In this document: piece after piece, positions 51,521 through 61,285 of the stretch
Layout of the letters: every line of letters starts with the position of its first letter
How positions within the stretch are numbered: the first letter of the stretch is position 1
Source of the DNA: Pseudomonas koreensis
Lineage (GTDB): Bacteria; Pseudomonadota; Gammaproteobacteria; Pseudomonadales; Pseudomonadaceae
Direction: 5' to 3'
Length of the DNA: 64,000 nucleotides
Assembly: GCF_024169245.1 (NCBI RefSeq)
Contig: NZ_JALJWP010000001.1
Span: 4,403,501-4,467,500, forward strand
Position numbers and translations under genes: made by a program
The notes under the pieces: generated by a model
Databases searched by the model: none
The model's input: the letters and a program-made list of their open reading frames with translations, nothing else
Told to the model about the DNA's origin: nothing

Positions 51521-53206
51521 TCAGGCGAAGACGAAACTTGAGTCCGTCAGATTAGCCACGCCCACGCCAATCAGCGTCACGGCAAAATCGCCAATCTTCA
51601 GCACAGTATCGGCGCCGGACTGCGCGGCATGCTGCTTGTAGTCATAGCCCTGCCCCGCGCCCTCGACGCCCATGAACAGCAATTTGTCGCTGCCCTGATA
51701 ACCATTGATCGCATCAAAACCGAACGCGCCGCTGAACAGGAACGTGTTGTTGCCACCCACCGCCGTCATCACGTCGTTGCCGGCGCCGCCAACAAATGTC
51801 ACCTGCGCCTTGTCGCTGATCAGTTGGTCATCGCCACCGAGGCCGAACAGCCAGTCGCCGTCCGCGGTGGCATGCAGCGCATTGCCGTAGCCATCACCGC
51901 TGAGCGAATGGTTGTACCGCGTCAGTTCGCTGCCGTTGCTCAAGCCCTTGGCGGTGACGCCCCAAGTGAGCTCCTTGCTGCCCCACCACGAACCGGCCTC
52001 CTTGCTGACCAGCGCGCCGATGTCGCGGGTCAGGCTGATGCCGCCATAGGCATCGCGCACGTACAGCGTGCCGTCACCATCGTTGGCGAAGCTGAAGTTC
52101 TGCAACGGTTTCTGCAGCTCGAAAGTGTTGTGGCCCTGCCCGCCCAAAATCACGTTGTACCCGCCGTCATCGCGGAAACGGTCATCGCCGCCCAGCCCCT
52201 CAAGGAAATCGTTGCCCGCCCCGCCCTTGAGCCAGTCGCCGCTCTGCGTGCCAATGATGAAAGTGCTGCCGGTGTGCGGCTCGCCGCTGCGGCCCAGATC
52301 CTCGACCCAGGTCTTGCCCCGCGACGCTTCTTCGAGATTGGCGACGATGATCGTCGAGTCTCGCTCGGTCAGGTTGTAGAACGCCGAATCGATCACTCGA
52401 TTCAAGCCATCGGCATAGCCCAACGAACTGTGGGCCGACCAGTTCAGCGGGTTGACGATGCTGAACGGCACCAGATTCTGCGCCGTGGAGGCGTAGTTGT
52501 CGGTGAAGTTGACGAGGTTATCGGTGGTCGATTCGTGCGGCTTGTCGTGCTTGCCCATGGACGCCGTGCTGAACGTGGTGCCATCGAGCACGCGGAACAC
52601 CGGATCGTTTTCGAAACCGATATTGAGCACTTGGTTGCCGGTGCTCTGGGTCGGCGAGGCGAACGCAATGTAATTGGCGTCTTTGTAGAAGCCGTCCCAG
52701 TGGTCCGCACTCAACTCGGCGACGCTGTTGACCCCAAGCCCACCGAGGCTGTGGCCGCTGATCAGCACATCCCTCGCGGCAATGCCGTTGGCGATCGCGA
52801 AAGCGGCAACAGCCTTGAGCAGATTGTCGAAAGCGTTTTTTGCGTAGTGGCTCGCGTAATCCGAGGGCCCGACTGCCGCCAGCAGATTGTTTTTCAAATC
52901 ACCAAAGGTGTCGCTGTAACCCAGCCCGCCAGTACCACGAAAGGCAATGCCGAGGCCGATCAGTTTGCCCGCCGCGTCGTATTTGCCGAGCACTTCGGCT
53001 TCGGCGCTGGTGAAGCCGTCCTGCTCACCGAAAAATGTACCCTGCGCGCCGACTTTGCCCTGATAGCCCAGCGCCGTCGCGGTGACCGGCGCCCACGCCG
53101 TGGCCGGCAGCGGTTCTCCGGTCGGCGTGTAGGCATACAGCGTCAGCGCGATGGCATCGCTGTACAGCGCTTTGCCGTCGGCATTTTTGTAATCGAACAG
53201 TCCCAT
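51521..53206 (-). CDS. Lid-less class I.3 lipase/phospholipase paralogue
   Basis: A 561-residue paralogue of TliA. The triad S153, D201 and H259 keeps exactly the same internal spacing (48 and 58) as TliA. About 50 residues between ALTLYAY and ALGYQGK are missing, covering the whole lid 1 region. RTX repeats (LKGGAGNDFLEGLGGDDRF) and the C-terminal export signal remain, so it is probably secreted through AprDEF. Without lid 1 it may act as a phospholipase A1 or esterase rather than a triglyceride lipase; that is inference. A terminator-like hairpin lies just upstream. Confidence 0.87.
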   Translation of the reverse strand: MGLFDYKNADGKALYSDAIALTLYAYTPTGEPLPATAWAPVTATALGYQGKVGAQGTFFGEQDGFTSAEAEVLGKYDAAGKLIGLGIAFRGTGGLGYSDTFGDLKNNLLAAVGPSDYASHYAKNAFDNLLKAVAAFAIANGIAARDVLISGHSLGGLGVNSVAELSADHWDGFYKDANYIAFASPTQSTGNQVLNIGFENDPVFRVLDGTTFSTASMGKHDKPHESTTDNLVNFTDNYASTAQNLVPFSIVNPLNWSAHSSLGYADGLNRVIDSAFYNLTERDSTIIVANLEEASRGKTWVEDLGRSGEPHTGSTFIIGTQSGDWLKGGAGNDFLEGLGGDDRFRDDGGYNVILGGQGHNTFELQKPLQNFSFANDGDGTLYVRDAYGGISLTRDIGALVSKEAGSWWGSKELTWGVTAKGLSNGSELTRYNHSLSGDGYGNALHATADGDWLFGLGGDDQLISDKAQVTFVGGAGNDVMTAVGGNNTFLFSGAFGFDAINGYQGSDKLLFMGVEGAGQGYDYKQHAAQSGADTVLKIGDFAVTLIGVGVANLTDSSFVFA

Positions 53207-53227
53207 GTGCAGCGCTCCCTTTTCTTG

Positions 53228-53259
53228 AAAAACCGGCAGCCCGCCAAGCGCTGCCGGTT
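53228..53259 (-). terminator. Intra-operon terminator-like hairpin
   Basis: On the minus strand a 10-bp stem AACCGGCAGC / GCTGCCGGTT with a 9-base loop runs into TTTTT. It sits between prtB and the second lipase gene, so read-through may be partial and lower lipase expression. Confidence 0.65.
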
Positions 53260-53264
53260 ACGCC

Positions 53265-56200
53265 TCAGAACTGCCAGTCGAGGGTCAGACCGACGCCGTG
53301 ATCCTTCTCGTTGGAGCCGATCAGGCCGTTGTAATCGAGGTTGACCCGCACGTCGCGATTAAGCGCCAGCCCGGCGCGCACGCCGACCACGGCAGCGTCA
53401 CGATCCATCGACACGCTCTGCACGGTGAACGCGCTGTTGCCGTTGGCGAAGGCCAAGTGGCTGTCGGCATCGACGCTGCTCAGGTTGTGCTGCCAGCCGA
53501 GGCTCGCGCCGAGCTCCAGTTGATGCTGGTCCGACAGGACAAAGCTGCGCTTGGCACGCACGCCGAGGGTCGACAGCACCACGTCGCGGTTGTCTTCGCC
53601 ACCTTTGAGCGCGGCGGCATCACCATTCTCGGTGAAGCTGTCGGTGTTGAGGTGCACGTAGGACAGATTGGCGAATGGCTCAAGGTTCATCGGTTGCAGG
53701 CCCAGGTCGTACGCGGCCTCGGTGAACAGTTGCGCCGTGGTCGCGTCACGCTTGGTTTTCTGTTTGCCGCTGACGTCGCCGAACTGCAGATCACGCTTCA
53801 CGTCGATACGATGCCAGCTGTAGGCGCCGCCGACGGTCAGGCGCAACGCGTCGATTTCATGACCCAGATACGCACCCAAATGGTAGCTGTCGACCGACGC
53901 TGAAGAATGCGTGCCGCTGCCCATGCTCAACGAACTGTCGCTGTAACCGGTAACGAAACCGAGACGGGTATCTTCAGCAACAAGACCGTCGACACCGGCC
54001 AGCAGCCCACCGATGGAGCTGTTGGAATCGGCGTTTTCATGCCCGCCGTCGCTTTCGCCCCACGAGCCGAGGACCTTGACCCAGACGTTGCTGCGCTCGT
54101 CCGTCGGCGCATCGGCATTGAACAGATCACGCTCGCGCAGACGTTCGCCCACCGCTTCGCGCAGGTAGCGGCTGTCGTTGATCAGCAGCGTGCCAATGGC
54201 CGGGTGAATTTCACCCGACAACTGTTGAAAAGCCTGCTGCGCCGACGCCGCGTTTGGCGACAGCAGCAAGGTTTCGAACAGCGCATTGCCCGCGCCCAGA
54301 CGCTCGGCAGCGGCACCGACGGCGCGCTGGTTGGGCGTCAGGCCGACGCTGGCAAACGATGCCTCATTACGCCCGACCGCCAGCTGAATACCGCCCGCCG
54401 AGTAATCGAGGGTGCCGCCGAGGAAGGCGTAATTCGGCAAGACCTGACCGAAGCGCCCCTCAATGCCACCCGCTGCTTGCAGAATGTTGTAACGGGTGCC
54501 GAGCAGGCTTTGCACTTCGCCGGTGCTGAGCAAGGTCGGGCTGTTTTCCAGTGACAAGCTCACCGTGGCGCCTTCGACGACCGCTTTGCCAGTGGCAACG
54601 ATTTGATCGCTGCTGGTTGGCGACAGCTCTACGGCGTAGGTCGAACCGGGCGCGAACGTCACGTCACCGGCGACGTTCAGGGTGCCGATGGAATTGCCCG
54701 GCGCCACCGTACCGCCGCTGTTCACCGCCAGCGCGCCGATGCGGCCATTGCCGCCGAGGATGCCGCCATTGTTGACGGTGACCGCCGATTGCAGCGAACC
54801 GTTGATTGCCAGTCGGCCCTGATTGACCAGGGTCGGGCCGCTGTAAGTGCTGTTGCCGGTCAGCACCAGGGTGCCGATACCTTGCTTGGTCAGGCCGCCG
54901 TGACCGCCGATGTCGTTGCGCCAAGTGTCGAGGCCGCACGTGATGTCGGTGCATACCCGCTCGGTGGGTTTGCCCTGATCGATGATCGCGCCGATGCCCG
55001 GCAGATCGGCGACGAACTGGCCGGAGCCGTAAGCGCCCTGCACGCGGAATTCCTCGGGAATGTCCTGCTCGGTCACGAACATCGCCGGGCCGTCGATGGC
55101 TTTGCGCAGGTTGATCATGCCCCAGCCGTACAAGGCGTCGATGCCCGGCGCGCCGAGGTCGGTGGCAGTGGTGCGCAAGACCGTCGCGACCTGGTCACCG
55201 GTCATGTACGGGAAGCGCTCCATCAGCACCGCGATGGAACCGGCCACATGTGGCGCGGCCATCGAGGTGCCGTTGTAATTTTTGTAGCCGGTGGTCAAGT
55301 TGTCGGCGTTGGTGCCTTCGATGATCGAGCTGAAGATCTTCGTGCCCGGTGCCGAGACGCAGAAACTCGCGGTGTAGCCGCAGCGCGAAGAGAACGTACT
55401 CATGATGTACGGGTTGGCGCTGGCCAGGTCCGGGTTCTGCTGCAACGCGGCGACGGTGATCCAGTTCGGCGCGATCTCCGGGACAAAGTAGCCGAGCCCG
55501 GCAATGGCGTCCGGATTGTTCAGGTTGTAGTCGTTGCCGGCGGCGAAGATCGTCACGATGCCACTGCGCGCGGCGGCAATCGCGCCGTCGTAGGCACCGC
55601 CGGGCCTGGTGCCAAGCAGTGTGCGGATCTCGTTGAACTGCAACTGCGCGTCGTTGACGGTGAAGTGCGGATACGCCGGATTACGACCACCAAGGTCGAA
55701 GCGATCGGTAATGCCGATGCCCCAGCTGTTGTTGATGATCCGCGCACCACTGGCGATCAGTGCATCCCAACCAGCCTTGTACACCGCGCCGTCGTTACCG
55801 CGCACGATGCCGTCTTCCGGTCCCGGGTCACCGTTATCGGCGCTGATGATCTGTGCACCGAAGGCCACGCCGTGCATCGGCCCACCATCTCGACTGCCTG
55901 CGGCGATGCCCCCGACGTGGGTGCCGTGGGCGCCGAGTTTGCCGTCGGAGCCCACCGAGGGCGAACCGTCATAGCGGAACGCATCGCCAGCTTTGACCGG
56001 GATGTACGGGTCGGTGTATTCGCGAATGCCGCTGGTGACCAGGGTGATGACCTTGTTGCTGCCGGAAAACTCTGGATGCGCGGCGTACACCGGCTGATCA
56101 AAAATTCCGAGTTTCACGCCCTTGCCCGTGTAACCGGCGGCGTAAGCGTAATCCGCGCCGATCGCGCTCAGGCCCCAGTCAGCCTTGAATTCACTGCTGC

Positions 56201-56342
56201 GCCAACTTGAGGGATCGCCGTTGCGGCCGTTTTCCACGTACGGCGCTGCCTGCGCCATCGCGCTGGCACAGAGCATGGCGACTGTCAGGGTTTTCAGGGC
56301 AAAGCGGCCAGCCGATTGCGCGGGGGTATTGTTGTTATCCAT
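53265..56342 (-). CDS. prtB: Autotransporter subtilisin-like protease PrtB
   Basis: A 1025-residue type V autotransporter. The signal peptide ends near A33. The S8 peptidase triad is D82 (GIFDQPV), H139 (GAHGTHVGG) and S360 (NGTSMAAPH). A passenger beta-helix with one autotransporter-associated repeat (GTLVLTGNSTYSGPTLVNQG, near 490) and a C-terminal beta-barrel of about 270 residues ending in LDWQF follow. It carries its own translocator, so it should not need AprDEF. AAGGAAGG precedes the ATG. It is paralogous to prtA immediately upstream. Confidence 0.93.
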   Translation of the reverse strand: MDNNNTPAQSAGRFALKTLTVAMLCASAMAQAAPYVENGRNGDPSSWRSSEFKADWGLSAIGADYAYAAGYTGKGVKLGIFDQPVYAAHPEFSGSNKVITLVTSGIREYTDPYIPVKAGDAFRYDGSPSVGSDGKLGAHGTHVGGIAAGSRDGGPMHGVAFGAQIISADNGDPGPEDGIVRGNDGAVYKAGWDALIASGARIINNSWGIGITDRFDLGGRNPAYPHFTVNDAQLQFNEIRTLLGTRPGGAYDGAIAAARSGIVTIFAAGNDYNLNNPDAIAGLGYFVPEIAPNWITVAALQQNPDLASANPYIMSTFSSRCGYTASFCVSAPGTKIFSSIIEGTNADNLTTGYKNYNGTSMAAPHVAGSIAVLMERFPYMTGDQVATVLRTTATDLGAPGIDALYGWGMINLRKAIDGPAMFVTEQDIPEEFRVQGAYGSGQFVADLPGIGAIIDQGKPTERVCTDITCGLDTWRNDIGGHGGLTKQGIGTLVLTGNSTYSGPTLVNQGRLAINGSLQSAVTVNNGGILGGNGRIGALAVNSGGTVAPGNSIGTLNVAGDVTFAPGSTYAVELSPTSSDQIVATGKAVVEGATVSLSLENSPTLLSTGEVQSLLGTRYNILQAAGGIEGRFGQVLPNYAFLGGTLDYSAGGIQLAVGRNEASFASVGLTPNQRAVGAAAERLGAGNALFETLLLSPNAASAQQAFQQLSGEIHPAIGTLLINDSRYLREAVGERLRERDLFNADAPTDERSNVWVKVLGSWGESDGGHENADSNSSIGGLLAGVDGLVAEDTRLGFVTGYSDSSLSMGSGTHSSASVDSYHLGAYLGHEIDALRLTVGGAYSWHRIDVKRDLQFGDVSGKQKTKRDATTAQLFTEAAYDLGLQPMNLEPFANLSYVHLNTDSFTENGDAAALKGGEDNRDVVLSTLGVRAKRSFVLSDQHQLELGASLGWQHNLSSVDADSHLAFANGNSAFTVQSVSMDRDAAVVGVRAGLALNRDVRVNLDYNGLIGSNEKDHGVGLTLDWQF

Positions 56343-56383
56343 CCACGACCTTCCTTAGTGATGTTGCGAAAAATCCTGTTGCC

Positions 56384-56490
56384 TTGATCGTTCCCACGCT
56401 CTGCGTGGGAATGCAGCCCGGGACGCTCTGCGTCCCATTGGAACGCGGAGCGTCCTGAGAGGCGTCCCCACGCAGAGCGTGGGAACGCTC
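56384..56490. repeat. Inverted repeat (GATCGTTCCCA type)
   Basis: CGTTCCCACGCTCTGCGTGGGAA-type hairpins at both ends, with GGGACGCTCTGCGTCCC in the middle. Related to 49218. It lies between prtA and prtB. Confidence 0.75.
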
Positions 56491-56538
56491 AGTGTGGGGC
56501 AGCGGGAGCGTGGCGGCAGACAGGCGATTTGCGCCCGG

Positions 56539-59496
56539 TCAGAACTGCCAGTTCAGGCTCAGCCCAACGCCATGCAGCTTCTCGCGGCTGGCCAGTTGGC
56601 CGTTGTAGTCAAGGTTGACCCGCACGTCCTTGCTCAGCGCCAGACTGGCCTGCACACCGACCAGCGCCGCATCGCGCACGAGCGCCGAGCTCTCCACCGC
56701 GTAAGGCGTGCCGCCATTGGCAAAGCGCAAATGCTGCTCCGATTCGATATCGCTGAGGCTGTGCTGCCAGCCGAGACGAGCGCTGAGGTCCAGCGCTTGC
56801 TGACTGGAAAGATTGAAGGTTTTGCTCGCCCGCATGCCCAGAGTGCTCAACACCACGTCGCGCTGATCCCCAGCGCTTTTCAACGCAGCAGCATCGCCCT
56901 TCTCGGTGAAACCTTCGGTGTCCAGATGCAGGTAGGTCAGGTTGGCGAACGGTTCCAGCGCCAGCGCTTGTAACTGCAACCGATACGCCGCCTCGCCGAA
57001 GACCTGTGTGGTGGTCGCATCAAGCTTGGCTTTCTGCTTGGCGCTGACTTCGTCGTATTGCAGATCGCGCTTCACATCGCCGCGATGCCAGCTGTACGCC
57101 GCGCCGGTGCTCAAGCGCCACGCGCCGAGGTCGTGGCCGGCATACGCGCCGAGGTGATAGCTGTCGACTTTCGCCGAAGAATGTGTGCCCGAGCCCATGC
57201 TCAGCGAACTGTCGCTGTAACCGGTGACCACACCGATTCGGGTCTGCTCGTCGAGCGCGCCGTCGACACCGGCCAGCAGGCCGCCGATCGAGGTGTTGTA
57301 GCCAGCGGTGTCGTGGCCCGAATCGGTGCTGCCCCAGGCCCCGAGCGCTTTGATCCAGCCGTTGCTGCGCGTCGTGGATTCATCGTGCAGCCGCTCGCCG
57401 ACCGCATCACGCAACTGGCGGCTGTCGTTGATCAGCATCGTACCGAGCGCCGGATAAATCTCGCCGCTCAGCTGTTGAAAGGCTTGCTGCGCCGAGGCTT
57501 GAGTGGGTGCACGCAACACACTTTCGTAGACGGAACTACCGGCGCCCAAAGCTTCGACGGCCGCTGCCACCGAACGCTGGTTGGGCGTTTGCCCGACGCT
57601 GGCGAAGCTGGTCGCGTTACGTTCGATGTTCAACTGAATGCCGCTTGCGGCGTAATCGAGGGCGCCGCCGATGAACAGGTAGTTCGGCACTACCGCAGCG
57701 AACTGCCCCTGCACGCCGCCGGCCGCTTGCAGGATGTTGTACTGGCGGCCGAGCAGGCTTTGCGCTTCGGCGCTGCTGAGCAAGGTCGGGCTGTTTTCCA
57801 GCGAAAGGCTGACACTGGCGCCGCTGACGATTGCCGTGCCGCCGGCGACGATACGGTCGCTGCTGGTGGGCGATAGCTCAACGGCGTAAGTCGAGCCCGG
57901 GGCGAGTGTCACATCACCAGCGACGTTCAAGGTGCCGATGGAGTTGCCCGGTGCGACCCGGCCGCCGCTGTTGGCGGTCAACGCGGCGATGCGTCCGGAG
58001 CCGCCGAGGGTGCCGCTGTCGTTGACGGTGACTGCTGAGGTCAGCGAACCATTAACGGTGAGCAGCCCGCCGTTTACGGTGGTCGGGCCACGGTAGGTGT
58101 TTGCGCCGCTGAGCAGCAACTGGCCGGCGCCGGACTTGATCAGGCTACCCTGATACACCCGGCTCGCCGCTGCTGCATCACGGAGCATGCCGACGGCGTA
58201 ATCGCTCTGGTCCTGCTGACTGGCGCCCGTGGGGAGCCCGTTCTGCCAGCCTTTGTCCTGCAGGGTTTTCTGCCAGGCGCTGTGCTCGGCGAGGTCTTCG
58301 CCCTGACGCTGAATCAGCGCCTTGTCGGAGATGTCATTGCTCCAGACATCGCGCTGCCCTGTCCCCAGATTGGCATCGAACGCGCCGAGCAATTGGCCCG
58401 GCCCGCGCATCGCCCGGTTGAGGTTGGCGACGCCCCAGCCGACCCGCGTGGTCGGTGCATCGGTGACCGAGCCGTCGAGCTGAGTGGCGGTGGTCAGCAG
58501 CACTTCGAGCGCCTGCTGGTTGCTCATGTACGGATAGCGTTCCATCACCAGTGCCAACGCACCGGTCGCGTGCGGTGCCGCCATCGATGTACCGGACTTG
58601 ATCGCGTAACCGCCACCGGGAATGGTGCTGTCGATCTTCGCTCCCGGGGTGGTGATGCACCAGTATTTGGCGATGCCGCACTGGTTGTATTTCTGCTGAT
58701 TGCTCTGATCGAGCCCGGACACCGCCAGCCAGTGGCCTTCCAGATCCGGCTGAAAATACGGCAGCGCTGAACGTACGCTGGCGTTCGGGTAACCGCTGTT
58801 GCCGGCGCTGAAGACATTGATCACGCCGCGCCGGGAGACATCGGCTGCGGCGTCGAGCCAGGTGCTCTTGTTCCAGTGTTGCGCGTAGGCGGCGTGCAGA
58901 TCCGCCAGGGTGCGATAGCTGACATCCGGCGGCTGACTGCCCCAACTGTTATTGATCGCCCGTACCCCGGCATCGGCGAGACTGTCGTAGACCGCTTTGA
59001 AATAACGCGGATCAGGGCCGGGGCCGAAGAGGAAGCTGTCGTTCTTGTTGGTGTTGCCGACGTAGATTTGCGCGTTGTAAGCAACCCCGTGCATACCGCT
59101 GCCATCACGGGCGGCGCCCATGGTGCCGACCACGTGGGTGCCGTGGGAATCGTTGTTCGGGTTGAGGGTGCCGTCGACGTTGAACGCTGAGCCGTCGACG
59201 TAGCTGCCGCTGGCGGGTACCGGGTGATAACGATCGGCGGAGAGTTCCGGGTGGGCGGCATCGAAACCGGAATCGAGCGCGCCGATTTTCACGCCGTTGC
59301 CGGTGATGCCGGCAGCGTAGGCTTGATCGGCCTGCATGCGTTCAAGGCCCCAGTCACGCAGGAACTCGGCGCTGCGCCAACTGGCCGGATCGCCGGGCTG
59401 GCCGGGCTCCAGGTATTGCGCCTGAACCTGGTTTGCAGAAATCACAAGCAACAGGGAGCCGACCGAGATCGGCTTGATGCGTACGTCCATGTTCAT
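56539..59496 (-). CDS. prtA: Autotransporter subtilisin-like protease PrtA
   Basis: A 985-residue type V autotransporter with a signal peptide ending near A26 (QVQA). The S8 triad is D75 (GALDSGFD), H118 (DSHGTHV) and S304 (SGTSMAAPH). An autotransporter repeat ([19 protein letters not shown]) and a C-terminal barrel ending in LNWQF follow. From the passenger repeat onward it is strongly similar to prtB, while the catalytic domains have diverged more, for example in the loop between H and S. GAGAG precedes the ATG at 59496; an ATG at 59490 is the alternative. Confidence 0.93.
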   Translation of the reverse strand: MNMDVRIKPISVGSLLLVISANQVQAQYLEPGQPGDPASWRSAEFLRDWGLERMQADQAYAAGITGNGVKIGALDSGFDAAHPELSADRYHPVPASGSYVDGSAFNVDGTLNPNNDSHGTHVVGTMGAARDGSGMHGVAYNAQIYVGNTNKNDSFLFGPGPDPRYFKAVYDSLADAGVRAINNSWGSQPPDVSYRTLADLHAAYAQHWNKSTWLDAAADVSRRGVINVFSAGNSGYPNASVRSALPYFQPDLEGHWLAVSGLDQSNQQKYNQCGIAKYWCITTPGAKIDSTIPGGGYAIKSGTSMAAPHATGALALVMERYPYMSNQQALEVLLTTATQLDGSVTDAPTTRVGWGVANLNRAMRGPGQLLGAFDANLGTGQRDVWSNDISDKALIQRQGEDLAEHSAWQKTLQDKGWQNGLPTGASQQDQSDYAVGMLRDAAAASRVYQGSLIKSGAGQLLLSGANTYRGPTTVNGGLLTVNGSLTSAVTVNDSGTLGGSGRIAALTANSGGRVAPGNSIGTLNVAGDVTLAPGSTYAVELSPTSSDRIVAGGTAIVSGASVSLSLENSPTLLSSAEAQSLLGRQYNILQAAGGVQGQFAAVVPNYLFIGGALDYAASGIQLNIERNATSFASVGQTPNQRSVAAAVEALGAGSSVYESVLRAPTQASAQQAFQQLSGEIYPALGTMLINDSRQLRDAVGERLHDESTTRSNGWIKALGAWGSTDSGHDTAGYNTSIGGLLAGVDGALDEQTRIGVVTGYSDSSLSMGSGTHSSAKVDSYHLGAYAGHDLGAWRLSTGAAYSWHRGDVKRDLQYDEVSAKQKAKLDATTTQVFGEAAYRLQLQALALEPFANLTYLHLDTEGFTEKGDAAALKSAGDQRDVVLSTLGMRASKTFNLSSQQALDLSARLGWQHSLSDIESEQHLRFANGGTPYAVESSALVRDAALVGVQASLALSKDVRVNLDYNGQLASREKLHGVGLSLNWQF

Positions 59497-59548
59497 CACT
59501 CTCGTTTTTTGTTGTTTTGTACAAGGCTGACTGCGGTGTCGCCTGTTC

Positions 59549-59925
59549 CCCCTCACCCCAGCCCTCTCCCCAGGGAGAGGGAGCCGATTTGTGTTGATCT
59601 CTAAACCTGAGTCCGACTCGGTCGCTCAGGTCGATGCAGCTATCGCAGGCGACTCGGCCGGTCCCCTCACCCCAGCCCTCTCCTCGAGGAGAGGGAGCCG
59701 ATTTGTGTTGATCTCTAAACCTGAGTCCGCCTCGGTCGCTCAGGTCGATCCAGCTATCGCAGGCGACTCGGCCGGTCCCCTCACCCCAGCCTTCTCCTCG
59801 AGGAGAGGGAGCCGATTTGTGTTGATCTCTAAACCTGAGTCCGCCTCGGTCGCTCAGGTCGATGCAGCTATCGCAGGCGACTCGGTCGGTCCCCTCTCCC
59901 TCTGGGAGAGGGTTAGGGTGAGGGC
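59549..59925. repeat. 114-bp tandem repeat, 3 units
   Basis: GAGCCGATTTGTGTTGATCT recurs at 59581, 59695 and 59809, exact period 114, with few differences. Each unit is bounded by CCCCTCACCCCAGCC and GGAGAGGG arms, and a final CCCTCACCCTAACCC arm lies on the aprF side. It fills the gap between aprF and prtA and includes the aprF stop codon. Confidence 0.85.
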
Positions 59926-61283
59926 TGTTGCGCAACCACAAAAGCCTCGTCCACCCGCGCCAGATCCTGCTCGTTCAAAGTCCCGGCGTAGTAATGCAAT
60001 TTGGTCCAGGCCATCAGGTAGTCATAACGCGCCTGGGCCAGATCCCGGCGGGTGGTGAACAGTTGCTGCTCGGCGTTCAACGCATCGAGATTGGTCCGTT
60101 CGCCACCCAGAATGCTTTGTCTGGTCGACACCACCAGCGCTTCCGCCGACTTCAGCGCCTTCTGATACGCACGCAATTTGTTCACGCCCGAGAGGCAGGC
60201 GCTGAACTGTCGGCGCAGTTCGATCAAGGTCTCGCGGGTCTTGCCATCCAGTTCGTATTCGGCCTGTTCCATGGTGCGGCTGGCTTGACGGGTTGAAGCC
60301 GATACCCCGCCACCAGCGTACAGCGGCACGCTGACTTCCAGGCCGATGGTGTTGGTTTCGTAGCGCTGGTTATAGGTATTGCCGCTCTCCGATTCGTTGT
60401 CGCGCATCGAGGCGTAGGCGCTGACTTTCGGCAGATGCCCGGCGCGGTTGCGCTCGACTTCATAGCGCGCCACCTCGACAGCCTGGCGTTGCGAAGCCAG
60501 ATTCGGGTTGTTGCTGATCGCCAGTTCATGCCAAGTGTCGAAGTTGGCCGGTTGCAGCGTGAAGGTCTGAAACTGCTGACCGAGCGGAGCCAGGTCGCCG
60601 ATGTCCACCGCTGGCACGCCCACCAGCGCCCCCAGTTCGCGCAAGGCAGCATCCTGCTCGTTGCGCGCTTCGATCTCCTCGGCAGTCGCCAATTCATAAC
60701 GCGACTCGGCTTCGAGAATATCGGTGCGCGTGCCCTCGCCTTGCTTGAACATGTGCTCGTTCTGCTGGAACTGTTGCTCGTAGGCCTTCTTCTTCGCCTG
60801 GGCGATGTCGATCTGATCCTGGGCAAACAAGGCTTTGGTGTAGTTATCCAGCACTCGCACCAGCAGCTCCTGACTCTTGCCGCGAAAGGCTTCGTCGGCG
60901 AACAGCGACTGCGCAACACCCTTGCGATACGCCGCGTAAGCCTCGTAATCGAGCAGCGGTTGCTGCACCGTCAGTGCCGAACCGTAACTGCTGTAATTAC
61001 GCTCGTCGGTGCGGTTGCGCGCACGATCATCAAGGGACGTAGCCTTGGAAGAGTTGCGCCCCTTGTTATAGGTGTAGCCGATCCGCGGCAGCAGCCCGGC
61101 GCGACCGATGGCACGGTTTTCCAGGCCGGCGTCGCGTTCCTTGATCGCACCGAGGAATACCGGATCATTGCGCAACGCCTGTTCGTAAATCTCGAACGGC
61201 CCCATGGCCGCAACTGCCGAGTGACTGGCCAGCAGCATCATTGCGGCGCCCAGCATGGAAAGCTTATTCATACAGCCGAACAT
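59913..61283 (-). CDS. aprF: Type I secretion outer-membrane protein
   Basis: A TolC-family outer-membrane channel of 456 residues. The signal peptide ends near A26. Two repeated helical halves with long coiled-coil stretches (SQELLVRVLDNYTKALFAQ, DLAQARYDYLMAWTKLHYYAG) are typical. It completes the AprDEF exporter. It starts two bases after the aprE stop. The last residues PSP and the TAA stop derive from an intergenic repeat arm, so the natural C-terminus may have been altered slightly. Confidence 0.93.
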   Translation of the reverse strand: MFGCMNKLSMLGAAMMLLASHSAVAAMGPFEIYEQALRNDPVFLGAIKERDAGLENRAIGRAGLLPRIGYTYNKGRNSSKATSLDDRARNRTDERNYSSYGSALTVQQPLLDYEAYAAYRKGVAQSLFADEAFRGKSQELLVRVLDNYTKALFAQDQIDIAQAKKKAYEQQFQQNEHMFKQGEGTRTDILEAESRYELATAEEIEARNEQDAALRELGALVGVPAVDIGDLAPLGQQFQTFTLQPANFDTWHELAISNNPNLASQRQAVEVARYEVERNRAGHLPKVSAYASMRDNESESGNTYNQRYETNTIGLEVSVPLYAGGGVSASTRQASRTMEQAEYELDGKTRETLIELRRQFSACLSGVNKLRAYQKALKSAEALVVSTRQSILGGERTNLDALNAEQQLFTTRRDLAQARYDYLMAWTKLHYYAGTLNEQDLARVDEAFVVAQQPSP

Positions 61284-61285
61284 CC

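Noticed and set aside
59354..59941. A 195-codon minus-strand ORF with repeated peptides
   Set aside because: The peptide repeats are simply the translation of the 114-bp tandem repeat; it overlaps the ends of aprF and prtA.
59591..60058. A 155-codon plus-strand ORF over the tandem repeats and the aprF end
   Set aside because: It is made of translated repeats and antisense aprF sequence.
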